64,000 nt of DNA, from contig NZ_DAMBQK010000001.1 of assembly GCF_032062175.1 (NCBI RefSeq), forward strand, positions 124,001-188,000, written 5' to 3'. Below, piece after piece: positions 43,140 through 50,943 of the stretch. Under the pieces are notes generated by a model, which saw only the letters and a program-made list of their open reading frames with translations, was not told where the DNA came from and made no database searches. The number at the start of each line of letters is the position of its first letter. The stretch's first letter is position 1. The DNA comes from Atlantibacter sp032062175 (GTDB lineage: Bacteria; Pseudomonadota; Gammaproteobacteria; Enterobacterales; Enterobacteriaceae). A program made the translations under genes and the position numbers.

Positions 43140-43796
43140 TTAGGCTTCCTGGGAAATGATGTGGTCGATAACCGCGCCTGGCGTGACGACGTGGTCGGGG
43201 GCGATAGCGCCAACCGGCACAATCTCGTCGGCTTCTACCAGGGTGATGTCCGCCGCGAGGGCGATAAGCGGGTTGAAGTTGCGTGCGCTAAGTTGATAGG
43301 TCAGATTGCCGAGGGCATCGGCCTGATGGGCGCGGATCAGCGCCAGGTCGGCGCGCAGGGCGCGTTCCAGTAAATATTTTTTGCCATCGAGGGTGAGGAT
43401 GTGTTTGCCTTCTTCCACCACGGTGCCGACGCCAGTTGGGGTCAGTACGCCGCCCAGGCCTGCGCCGCCGCAGCGGATCTGTTCGATCAGCGTGCCCTGA
43501 GGCACCAGTTGAACCTCCATTTCTCCCGCGATCATCCGCCGTCCGGTTTCCGGGTTAGTGCCGATATGGGAGGCGATGACTTTCTTAACCCGGCCATTAA
43601 CAATCAACGGGCCGATGCCGACATCCACAAAGGCGGTGTCGTTAGCGATAAGCGTTAAATCGCGCACGCCGGAGGCCAGCAGCGCATCCACCAGACGGGG
43701 CGGGGTGCCTACCCCCATAAAACCGCCGACCATAATTGTCATGCCATCGCGGAAGAAGCGACTGGCCTGCTGTAGCGTGAGGTGTTTCTCTTTCAT
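43140..43796 (-). CDS. atoD: Acetate CoA-transferase subunit alpha
   Basis: AtoD, 218 residues, is the alpha subunit of acetyl-CoA:acetoacetate CoA-transferase and the first gene of atoDAEB. The CoA-transferase signature DGMTIMVGGFMGVGTPPRLVDAL is near the N-terminus, and the SHIGTNPETGRRM and CGGAGLGGVLTPTGVGT segments follow. A sigma-54 promoter lies about 45 nt upstream of the start. Confidence 0.96.
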   Translation of the reverse strand: MKEKHLTLQQASRFFRDGMTIMVGGFMGVGTPPRLVDALLASGVRDLTLIANDTAFVDVGIGPLIVNGRVKKVIASHIGTNPETGRRMIAGEMEVQLVPQGTLIEQIRCGGAGLGGVLTPTGVGTVVEEGKHILTLDGKKYLLERALRADLALIRAHQADALGNLTYQLSARNFNPLIALAADITLVEADEIVPVGAIAPDHVVTPGAVIDHIISQEA

Positions 43797-43840
43797 GTGA
43801 CTTCCCTATGATGACTCCGTAATGGGTACGTAGCGGTAAT

Positions 43841-43856
43841 AGCAAGGGGAGTGCCA
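43841..43856 (-). promoter_or_regulatory. Sigma-54 promoter of atoDAEB
   Basis: On the minus strand TGGCACTCCCCTTGCT is an almost ideal RpoN promoter (TGGCAC-N5-TTGCW). Transcription would start near 43830, giving a leader of about 35 nt. AtoC, the sigma-54 activator encoded upstream, is the expected activator. Confidence 0.88.
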
Positions 43857-43942
43857 GAGAGGAGAGTGGATTCAAATTAATTACAACATGCTGTTATTAA
43901 AGGGTTTTTATCAGGCGTTGGCGGGCCGTAAGCCGGAAGGGA

Positions 43943-43981
43943 CCAGGCAAGAAATTGCACAGTGTGCAAATAATTGCCTGG
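43943..43981 (-). promoter_or_regulatory. AtoC enhancer palindrome
   Basis: A 39-bp inverted repeat has outer arms CCAGGCAA and TTGCCTGG and inner arms TTGCACA and TGTGCAA. It lies roughly 110-150 bp upstream of the predicted sigma-54 start, the same place and architecture as the two 20-bp AtoC sites described in E. coli. The rest of the atoC-atoD gap is AT-rich and could be bent, but no clear IHF site was found. Confidence 0.75.
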
Positions 43982-44003
43982 CAAAAAACGGTGACTGGCG
44001 GGG

Positions 44004-45377
44004 TTAGTCGATGCCGTATTCCTGCAATTTGTACATCAGCGCGCGGCGGCTGATACCCAGCTCCAGGGCGGTATGGGTGCGGTTTCCGTCGTGCCTTGCC
44101 AGCGCGCTTAGCAGAAGCTGTTTTTCATAGGCTTTCACGGCTTCTTTCAGGCTGCCCTGCATGGCGGCGGGGATCGGGGCACCTTCCTGCACCGTCGAGC
44201 CACGCTGAAATTCCAGCGGCAGGTCTTCTGCAAATATCACCACGCCGGTACTCATGATCACCGCGCGTTCCATGATGTTGGCCAGTTCCCGGACGTTGCC
44301 GGGCCACGGCCAGGCGTTCAGCAGCGCCAGCGCCAGCGGGTCGATTTCGATGATGTCGCGCTGGTTTTCCGACGCGAACTTTTGCACAAAATGATTGGCG
44401 AGCAGGGGAACATCGCCTGGCCGCTGGCGCAGCGGGGGAATTTCCAGATGAATCACGTTGAGCCGGTAAAACAGATCCTCACGGAACTGGCCCTGCGCCA
44501 CGCTCTCCGCCAGATTACGGTTGGTTGCAGCCAGAATGCGGATATCGACTTTAATCGTCTGGTTGCCGCCAACCCGCTCAAACTCCCGCTCCTGCAATAC
44601 GCGTAGCAGTTTAACCTGTAAATTAAGCGGCATTTCGCCAATTTCATCCAGCAGCAGCGTGCCGTGATGGGCGCGTTCAAACAGACCCTGACGCAGCCCC
44701 TGCGCGCCGGTAAACGCGCCTTTTTCATGGCCGAACAGCTCGCTTTCCAGCAGTGAATCGGGCAGGGCGGCGCAGTTAATTTTGATAAACGGCCCGCTGG
44801 CGCGGCGGCTGTGGTAGTGAATGGCGCGGGCAATCAGCTCTTTGCCTGTGCCGCTCTCCCCGGAAATCAGCACGTTGGCGTTGCTCAGCGCAATTTTCGC
44901 GGTATCCCGGCAGATTTCCATCATGCACGGCGTATTGGTGAGAATATGTCCCCACTGCCAGCTTTCGCTCAACGCCTGGTGCAGTTCGCGGATCTCCTCT
45001 TTCATCGACTGGAGCTGGAGCGCACGGTTAATCACCATATTCAGCTCTTCGAGATCGAAGGGTTTGATCACGTAATCAAACGCGCCCTTACGCAGCGCTT
45101 CAACCGCCGTTTCTACGGCGGCATAGGCGGTCATCAACACCACCGGGATTTTCGGGTTGATGGCATGCATTTGCTGAAGGGCCTCAAGGCCGTTTAATTC
45201 CGGCATGCGGATATCCATCAACACCACGTCCGGCTGGCTGTCGCGAAACAGTTGCAGCGCTTCGACGCCGTTTCGGGCGCACAGGGTGTGATGACCGGAC
45301 AGCGTAAAAGCGGTGTTGAGCATCAGACGCACGTTTTCTTCGTCGTCGACAATCAGAATGCGATACATCGGTTTCAT
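44004..45377 (-). CDS. atoC: Acetoacetate response regulator AtoC (NtrC family)
   Basis: AtoC, 457 residues, activates atoDAEB from the sigma-54 promoter. The N-terminal receiver has Asp55 as phosphoacceptor (VVLMDIRMP) and the acidic pair DD near residue 11. The central AAA+ domain has Walker A GESGTGKE near residue 170, the sigma-54 contact loop GAFTGA, and LLDEIGEMP. The C-terminus is a Fis-type helix-turn-helix (NRTHTALELGISRRALMYKL). The start overlaps the atoS stop (ATGA). E. coli AtoC, also described as an antizyme-related protein, is 461 residues. Confidence 0.96.
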   Translation of the reverse strand: MKPMYRILIVDDEENVRLMLNTAFTLSGHHTLCARNGVEALQLFRDSQPDVVLMDIRMPELNGLEALQQMHAINPKIPVVLMTAYAAVETAVEALRKGAFDYVIKPFDLEELNMVINRALQLQSMKEEIRELHQALSESWQWGHILTNTPCMMEICRDTAKIALSNANVLISGESGTGKELIARAIHYHSRRASGPFIKINCAALPDSLLESELFGHEKGAFTGAQGLRQGLFERAHHGTLLLDEIGEMPLNLQVKLLRVLQEREFERVGGNQTIKVDIRILAATNRNLAESVAQGQFREDLFYRLNVIHLEIPPLRQRPGDVPLLANHFVQKFASENQRDIIEIDPLALALLNAWPWPGNVRELANIMERAVIMSTGVVIFAEDLPLEFQRGSTVQEGAPIPAAMQGSLKEAVKAYEKQLLLSALARHDGNRTHTALELGISRRALMYKLQEYGID

Positions 45378-47218
45378 AACGGTTGCGTTCCCTGAAAGTG
45401 AAGCGGCAAAATTAAAGTAAAGGTCGCGCCATGACCGGGCTCGCTCACCAGTTGGATATCGCCGTGATGGGCATTGATGATCCGCTGGCTAAGCGCCAGT
45501 CCAAGCCCGGTTCCCGAGGCTTTGGTCGTGAAAAAGGGATCGAAGATTTTTTTCTGGTGCTCCGGGGCGATGCCGCAACCGTCATCCTGAATCTCAATGG
45601 CCTGATGACCGTCATCCCAGCGCAGGGTGCGGATCGTGATGTTGCCGCGGGCGCTGATGGCCTGGACGGCGTTAATCAGAATATTCAGCAGCACCTGTTT
45701 AAGCAGTTCGCCGTCAGCGTCAATGGCATCCAGCGACGTGTCGTAGTGGGTAGAGAAATGAATCCGCGCCTCCAGACCGGAGGTTTGAATCAGCACCAGG
45801 CATTCGTCAAGCAGCTGATTGAGCCGGACCGGCTGCCAGTGCCCGTGGCGCGGGCGGGCGAAATCGAGTAGCTGCTGAATCACCCGGTTAATCGAGTCGA
45901 TCTCTTTGAGGATCACCGCCAGATACTGCTGATGCTCCACCTGCAAATCATGCTGTTTCAGGATTTGCGCGTAGCCTTTAATCGCGGTCAGCGGGTTGCG
46001 CACCTCATGGGCGACGCCCGCCATCAGCTCGCCCAGGGTGGCCAGGCGTTCAGTCTGGGCCAGCCGCCGCTGGGTCTCTTTACGCGCCGTTAAGTCAGAA
46101 AATATCACCAGCGCACCGATGAGTTCGCCCTGAGCATTATGGATTTGGCTAGTGGTCACGCTGATTTCAATAGTGCGTTCCCGCGCCGGAAAGCTGATTT
46201 CCAGCGCCACATGGCCGGTGCCTTGTTGCAGCGTTTCCAGCACCGGGCTGTCAAAGCCGGTATCTATAAAAATACTGGAATAGGGTTTGCCGAGCAGCTC
46301 CTGTAAGGTGTAGCCGGTAATGTGCTCGGCGGCCGGGTTCATGGTGGTGACCCGTCCCTGTTTATCCACCGCGATCACCCCGTCGGCGGCGTTTTCGATA
46401 ATCAGATCGTTCAGGGTCTGGGTTTCGCGCAGCGTCTGGGCCAGCATATTGACGCTGTGGCTGATTTTGCCCATCTCGCCAGGCAATTCCGGCAGGCGGG
46501 TAGAGTGATCCTGGGCAAGGTTATCCAGGCCGTGGGTAATCACATCAATACTGGCGCTGAAGCGCCGCGATGCCAGCACGATTAACAGCAGGCTTAACAG
46601 CAAGCCGACCGACAACACCACCACAATATTCCAGTCCAGGCGTTCCGCCTGGAGGCTGATATCCTCCGAAAGCTCGTTGGCCCAGATGTAGCCCTGTACC
46701 TCGCCGTGGCGAACGATGGGGATCATGGCGTTGAGGATATGGCCGCGCACCTGTTTGCCGGAATAAACGCGCGGCTCGCGGTTCGCCATCACCGCCCGGC
46801 CCGGATGGTCCGGCGCGATAGTGACGCCGACGTTGCCTTTATACTGGGCTTGCGGCGCATAGGTGATAATGACATCCAGTTGGCGATGGTAAAATCCCGC
46901 GCCGATGCCGGGAAACGCCTGGGCGATGTGTTCGGTTTTCTCGCTGAGCTGCTGATTTAACGCCGCAATTTGCTGCGCGCGGGGCAGCGTCAACGGCTGG
47001 CTGAAGGTATCACCCAGCGCGGCATCCAGCAGGCGGGTTACCGCCATCAGCTTCTTCTCTTTTTCGGCAATCAACGCCGCCCGGCCTTCGTTATCCACCA
47101 CGTAGCCCATGGTCAGCACCGGGATGGTGACCATGAAAATGGCCATCACGATAAGCTGGTTGCGGAGTTTACGGGGGATGAGCGGCTTGAGAATCTTCCG
47201 TAAGTGTGAAAAGCGCAC
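45374..47218 (-). CDS. atoS: Acetoacetate sensor kinase AtoS
   Basis: AtoS, 614 residues, is the membrane histidine kinase that phosphorylates AtoC. It has an N-terminal membrane helix (NQLIVMAIFMVTIPVLTMGYV), a periplasmic sensor region, a second membrane helix (IVVVLSVGLLLSLLLIVLA), HAMP-like and PAS segments, the H-box GVAHEVRNPLTAIKGYAQ (His404), and the ATP-binding N, G1 and G2 boxes toward the C-terminus. It precedes atoC in one operon. The 173-nt gap to divergent rcsC shows no clear promoter motif. Confidence 0.95.
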   Translation of the reverse strand: MRFSHLRKILKPLIPRKLRNQLIVMAIFMVTIPVLTMGYVVDNEGRAALIAEKEKKLMAVTRLLDAALGDTFSQPLTLPRAQQIAALNQQLSEKTEHIAQAFPGIGAGFYHRQLDVIITYAPQAQYKGNVGVTIAPDHPGRAVMANREPRVYSGKQVRGHILNAMIPIVRHGEVQGYIWANELSEDISLQAERLDWNIVVVLSVGLLLSLLLIVLASRRFSASIDVITHGLDNLAQDHSTRLPELPGEMGKISHSVNMLAQTLRETQTLNDLIIENAADGVIAVDKQGRVTTMNPAAEHITGYTLQELLGKPYSSIFIDTGFDSPVLETLQQGTGHVALEISFPARERTIEISVTTSQIHNAQGELIGALVIFSDLTARKETQRRLAQTERLATLGELMAGVAHEVRNPLTAIKGYAQILKQHDLQVEHQQYLAVILKEIDSINRVIQQLLDFARPRHGHWQPVRLNQLLDECLVLIQTSGLEARIHFSTHYDTSLDAIDADGELLKQVLLNILINAVQAISARGNITIRTLRWDDGHQAIEIQDDGCGIAPEHQKKIFDPFFTTKASGTGLGLALSQRIINAHHGDIQLVSEPGHGATFTLILPLHFQGTQPL

Positions 47219-47391
47219 GGCTAAAAATCCCTGTCCCTGAGATACAAAAAACGATTATCGCCGGAATTGCCCGCCGTTTCCCGGCTGGCGTTCAAAATAC
47301 AGACAAACACTGAAGATTGCGGCTCTGACGTTTTACGGCTACCTTAACGGCATTATTTCTTTTACTACCTGCCACAGCGACCGGAACCACT

Positions 47392-50241
47392 TTGAAATAC
47401 TTCGTCTCCTTTCGCACCACGCTGAAAGTTTCTCGCTATCTTTTTCGCGCCCTGGCGTTATTGCTATGGCTGCTGATCATGCTGTTTTCGGTTTTTTATA
47501 TTGTCAGTGCCCTGCATGACAAAGAGTCGGAAATCCGCCAGGAATTTAACCTCAGCTTCGATCAGGCGCAGCGCTATATTCAGCGCACTTCGGATGTGAT
47601 GAAGGAGCTGAAGTACATTGCTGAAAACCGCCTCAACACCCCGGACGGCGCGATATTAAGCGCGGGCAAGCGGGACAACAGCGCCGAAATCCCGGCGTTT
47701 ATGCCGCTGTGGTCGGATTCCGATTGCAACGCGATGAGCAACGCCTGGCGCGGCTCACTGCAATCTATGTCCTGGTTCTTACGCTACTGGCGGGATAATT
47801 TTTCTGCGGCCTATGATTTAAACCGCGTGTTCCTGGTGGGGACCGAGGACATGTGCCTGGCGAACTTCGGCCTGCGCGACCGCCCGGTAGAGCGTGACAG
47901 CATTCTGAAGTCGTTCCATGACCGGATCGTGAAATACCGTAACCAGCCACAGGAAGAGCGCACCAACGGGCTGTACTGGATAGGGCAGGGGCCGCGCCCT
48001 GGCGTGGGCAATTTCTACGCCATTACCCCGGTTTACCTGGCTAATCGCTTACAGGCGCTGTTAGGCACCGAGCAGACCATTCGCGTGGAGAACTTTTTTA
48101 CCCCCGGCAGCCTGCCGATGGGCGTGACGATCCTTGATGAAAACAGCCATCCGCTGATTTCACTGACCGGTCCGGAAACCCGTATCGTTCCCGATCCGCG
48201 CTGGGTACAGGATCGCGCCTGGTTTGGCTACACCGCCGGTTTTAAAGAGCTGATCCTGAAAAAGAACCTGCCGCCGTCCTCCCTGAGCATCGTTTATTCG
48301 GTGCCGGTGGATATGGTGCTGGAACGTATTCGGATGCTGATTTTAAACGCCGTGCTGCTGAACGTGCTGGTGGGGATTGTGCTGTTCACCCTGGCGCGGA
48401 TGTACGAGCGGCGGATTTTTATTCCGGCGGAAGTGGATGCCCAGCGGCTGGAAGAGCATGAGCAGTTCAACCGTAAAATCGTTGCCTCCGCGCCGGTGGG
48501 GATTTGCATTCTGCGCACCCAGGACGGCTCGAATATCCTCAGTAACGAGCTGGCGCATAACTATCTCAATATGCTGACTCACGAGGACCGCCAGCGGCTG
48601 ACGCAAATTATCTGCGGCCAGCAGGTTAACTTCGTCGACGTGTTAACCAGCAACAATACCAATTTGCAGATTAGCTTTGTGCATTCCCGCTACCGTAATG
48701 AAAACGTGGCGATCTGCGTGCTGGTGGACGTGTCGGCGCGCGTCAAAATGGAAGAGTCATTGCAGGATATGGCCCAGGCCGCAGAGCAGGCCAGCCAGTC
48801 GAAATCGATGTTCCTCGCCACCGTCAGCCATGAATTGCGTACCCCGCTGTACGGCATTATCGGCAACCTGGATTTGCTCCAGACCAAAGCCCTGCCGAAA
48901 GGCGTGGACCGGCTGGTGACGGCGATGAACAACTCCTCCAGCCTGCTGCTAAAAATCATCAGCGATATTCTCGATTTCTCGAAAATCGAATCCGAGCAGC
49001 TCAAGATCGAACCGCGCGAGTTCTCGCCGCGTGAATTAATGAGCCACGTCACCGCCAACTATCTGCCGCTGGTGGTGCGCAAGCAGCTCGGCCTGTACTG
49101 CTTTATCGAGCCCGATGTGCCGCTGGCGTTGCAGGGCGATCCGATCCGCATCCAGCAGGTGATTTCCAACCTGCTGAGCAATGCCATCAAATTTACCGAT
49201 GTCGGCTGCATTATATTGCATGTCGATCAGGCGGACGGTTATCTGCGCTTCAGGGTGCGGGATACCGGCGTCGGCATTCCAGCCAAAGAGGTGGTCAAAC
49301 TGTTCGACCCGTTCTTCCAGGTGGGGACCGGGGTGCAGCGTAACTTCCAGGGCACCGGGTTGGGCCTCGCGATTTGTGAAAAACTGACCACCATGATGGA
49401 CGGCGATATCGCCATTGATACCGAACCGGGTCTCGGCAGCCAGTTTACGGTGCGTATTCCGCTGTATAAAGCGCAGGCTATGCCGGTTGATGGCGTCGAG
49501 GGGCTAACCGATAAGCGCTGTTTGCTGGCGGTACGCAATGCCTCTTTGCAAACCTATCTGGAATCGTTGCTTGAGCATAGCGGTATCCGCGCGCAGCGTT
49601 ACGACGGGCAGCGAGCTGATGTCGACGATGTACTCATTACCGACGATGTGCTCGACGACGAATGGGAAGGGCGGGCGACCATTGTCTTCAGCCGTCGCCA
49701 TATTGGCGTACCGTTTGAGCAAAGCCCCGGCGTGTGGCTGCAAAGCGTGGCTGCGCCGCACGACCTGATTGCGCTACTGGGCCGTATTTACAGTATTGAT
49801 ATCGGCGCGACGGGGATTAATGGCGCGTTGCCCGCCCCAACCGGCGTTAACGAGCAGAACGATGACATGATGATCCTGGTGGTGGACGATCATCCGATCA
49901 ACCGACGCTTACTGGCCGATCAACTGGGTTCGTTAGGCTATCAGTGCAAAACCGCCAACGACGGCGTGGACGCGCTCAGCGTGCTGGCGAAAAACCATAT
50001 CGATATCGTATTAAGCGACGTCAACATGCCGAATATGGACGGTTATCGTCTGACGCAGCGTATTCGCCAGCTCGGGTTGACCCTGCCGGTGGTGGGCGTC
50101 ACGGCAAACGCATTGGCAGAAGAGAAGCAGCGTTGTATTGAATCCGGGATGGACAGCTGTCTGTCAAAACCGGTAACGCTGGATGTGCTGAAGCAGACGC
50201 TGGCGTTGTATGCGGATCGGGTTCGTAAAGCACGTAAATAA
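47392..50241 (+). CDS. rcsC: Rcs phosphorelay hybrid sensor kinase RcsC
   Basis: RcsC, 949 residues as in E. coli, is the hybrid kinase of the Rcs envelope-stress phosphorelay that passes phosphate through RcsD to RcsB. Two membrane segments (ALALLLWLLIMLFSVFYIV and AVLLNVLVGIVLFTLARMY) flank a periplasmic domain. The dimerisation motif is TVSHELRTPLYG (His480), followed by ATPase motifs, an intermediate ABL region and a receiver with Asp876 (IVLSDVNMPNMDG). The start is TTG with only a weak CGGAA ribosome site, so translation is probably low. It is convergent with rcsB. Confidence 0.97.
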   Translation: MKYFVSFRTTLKVSRYLFRALALLLWLLIMLFSVFYIVSALHDKESEIRQEFNLSFDQAQRYIQRTSDVMKELKYIAENRLNTPDGAILSAGKRDNSAEIPAFMPLWSDSDCNAMSNAWRGSLQSMSWFLRYWRDNFSAAYDLNRVFLVGTEDMCLANFGLRDRPVERDSILKSFHDRIVKYRNQPQEERTNGLYWIGQGPRPGVGNFYAITPVYLANRLQALLGTEQTIRVENFFTPGSLPMGVTILDENSHPLISLTGPETRIVPDPRWVQDRAWFGYTAGFKELILKKNLPPSSLSIVYSVPVDMVLERIRMLILNAVLLNVLVGIVLFTLARMYERRIFIPAEVDAQRLEEHEQFNRKIVASAPVGICILRTQDGSNILSNELAHNYLNMLTHEDRQRLTQIICGQQVNFVDVLTSNNTNLQISFVHSRYRNENVAICVLVDVSARVKMEESLQDMAQAAEQASQSKSMFLATVSHELRTPLYGIIGNLDLLQTKALPKGVDRLVTAMNNSSSLLLKIISDILDFSKIESEQLKIEPREFSPRELMSHVTANYLPLVVRKQLGLYCFIEPDVPLALQGDPIRIQQVISNLLSNAIKFTDVGCIILHVDQADGYLRFRVRDTGVGIPAKEVVKLFDPFFQVGTGVQRNFQGTGLGLAICEKLTTMMDGDIAIDTEPGLGSQFTVRIPLYKAQAMPVDGVEGLTDKRCLLAVRNASLQTYLESLLEHSGIRAQRYDGQRADVDDVLITDDVLDDEWEGRATIVFSRRHIGVPFEQSPGVWLQSVAAPHDLIALLGRIYSIDIGATGINGALPAPTGVNEQNDDMMILVVDDHPINRRLLADQLGSLGYQCKTANDGVDALSVLAKNHIDIVLSDVNMPNMDGYRLTQRIRQLGLTLPVVGVTANALAEEKQRCIESGMDSCLSKPVTLDVLKQTLALYADRVRKARK

Positions 50242-50270
50242 AAAAAATGCCCTCCATCGGGAGGGCATTT
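50238..50270 (-). terminator. Intrinsic terminator of rcsDB
   Basis: An 11-bp stem (AAATGCCCTCC at 50245-50255, GGAGGGCATTT at 50260-50270) lies between the convergent rcsC and rcsB. On the minus strand it is followed by a long U tract (TTTTTTTT), so it mainly ends rcsB; the plus-strand U tract is only three bases. Confidence 0.88.
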
Positions 50271-50276
50271 GAGGAC

Positions 50277-50927
50277 TTACTCTTTATCCGATGGCGCGAG
50301 CGTCACCGAAGAGAGGTAGTTCAGCAGGGCGATATCGTTATCCACGCCCAGTTTCATCATCGCCGACTTCTTCTGGCTACTGATGGTTTTAATACTGCGG
50401 TTAAGCTTTTTAGCAATCTCTGTCACCAGGAAGCCTTCAGCAAAGAGACGCAGTACTTCGCTCTCTTTCGGTGACAAGCGTTTGTCGCCGTAACCGCTGG
50501 CGCTGATTTTCTCCAGCAGGCGAGACACGCTTTCCGGGGTAAATTTCTTGCCTTTTTGCAGCGCGGCCAGGGCCTTCGGCAGGTCCGTTGGCGCGCCTTG
50601 CTTCAGCACAATCCCTTCAATGTCCAGCTCCAGCACGGCGCTTAAAATCGCCGGGTTGTTATTCATCGTCAGCACGATGATGGACAGATTCGGGAAATGG
50701 CGTTTGATGTACTTAATCAGCGTAATGCCGTCACCGTATTTATCTCCCGGCATCGAGAGATCGGTGATGAGCACGTGCGCGTCGAGCTTAGGCAAATTGT
50801 TAATCAGTGCTGTGGAGTCTTCAAACTCGCCGACAACATTCACCCATTCGATTTGTTCCAGAGATTTACGAATACCGAACAGTACAATCGGATGATCATC
50901 GGCAATAATTACGTTCATATTGTTCAT
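50277..50927 (-). CDS. rcsB: Rcs response regulator RcsB
   Basis: RcsB, 216 residues, is the NarL/FixJ-type DNA-binding response regulator controlling capsule, flagella, rprA and others, alone or with partners such as RcsA. The receiver phosphoacceptor is Asp56 (VLITDLSMPG). The C-terminal LuxR-type helix-turn-helix includes LSPKESEVLRLFAEGFLVTEIAKKLNRSIKTIS, with dimer and DNA contacts near the end. The upstream frame extension falls in rcsD; MNNMNVIIADDHP is the E. coli start. It lies 16 nt downstream of rcsD. Confidence 0.98.
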   Translation of the reverse strand: MNNMNVIIADDHPIVLFGIRKSLEQIEWVNVVGEFEDSTALINNLPKLDAHVLITDLSMPGDKYGDGITLIKYIKRHFPNLSIIVLTMNNNPAILSAVLELDIEGIVLKQGAPTDLPKALAALQKGKKFTPESVSRLLEKISASGYGDKRLSPKESEVLRLFAEGFLVTEIAKKLNRSIKTISSQKKSAMMKLGVDNDIALLNYLSSVTLAPSDKE

Positions 50928-50943
50928 GTAATAGGCTACCTTG

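Noticed and set aside
43857..43942. IHF site between AtoC sites and the sigma-54 promoter
   Set aside because: The region is AT-rich, but I could not fit WATCAA-N4-TTR without mismatches at key positions.
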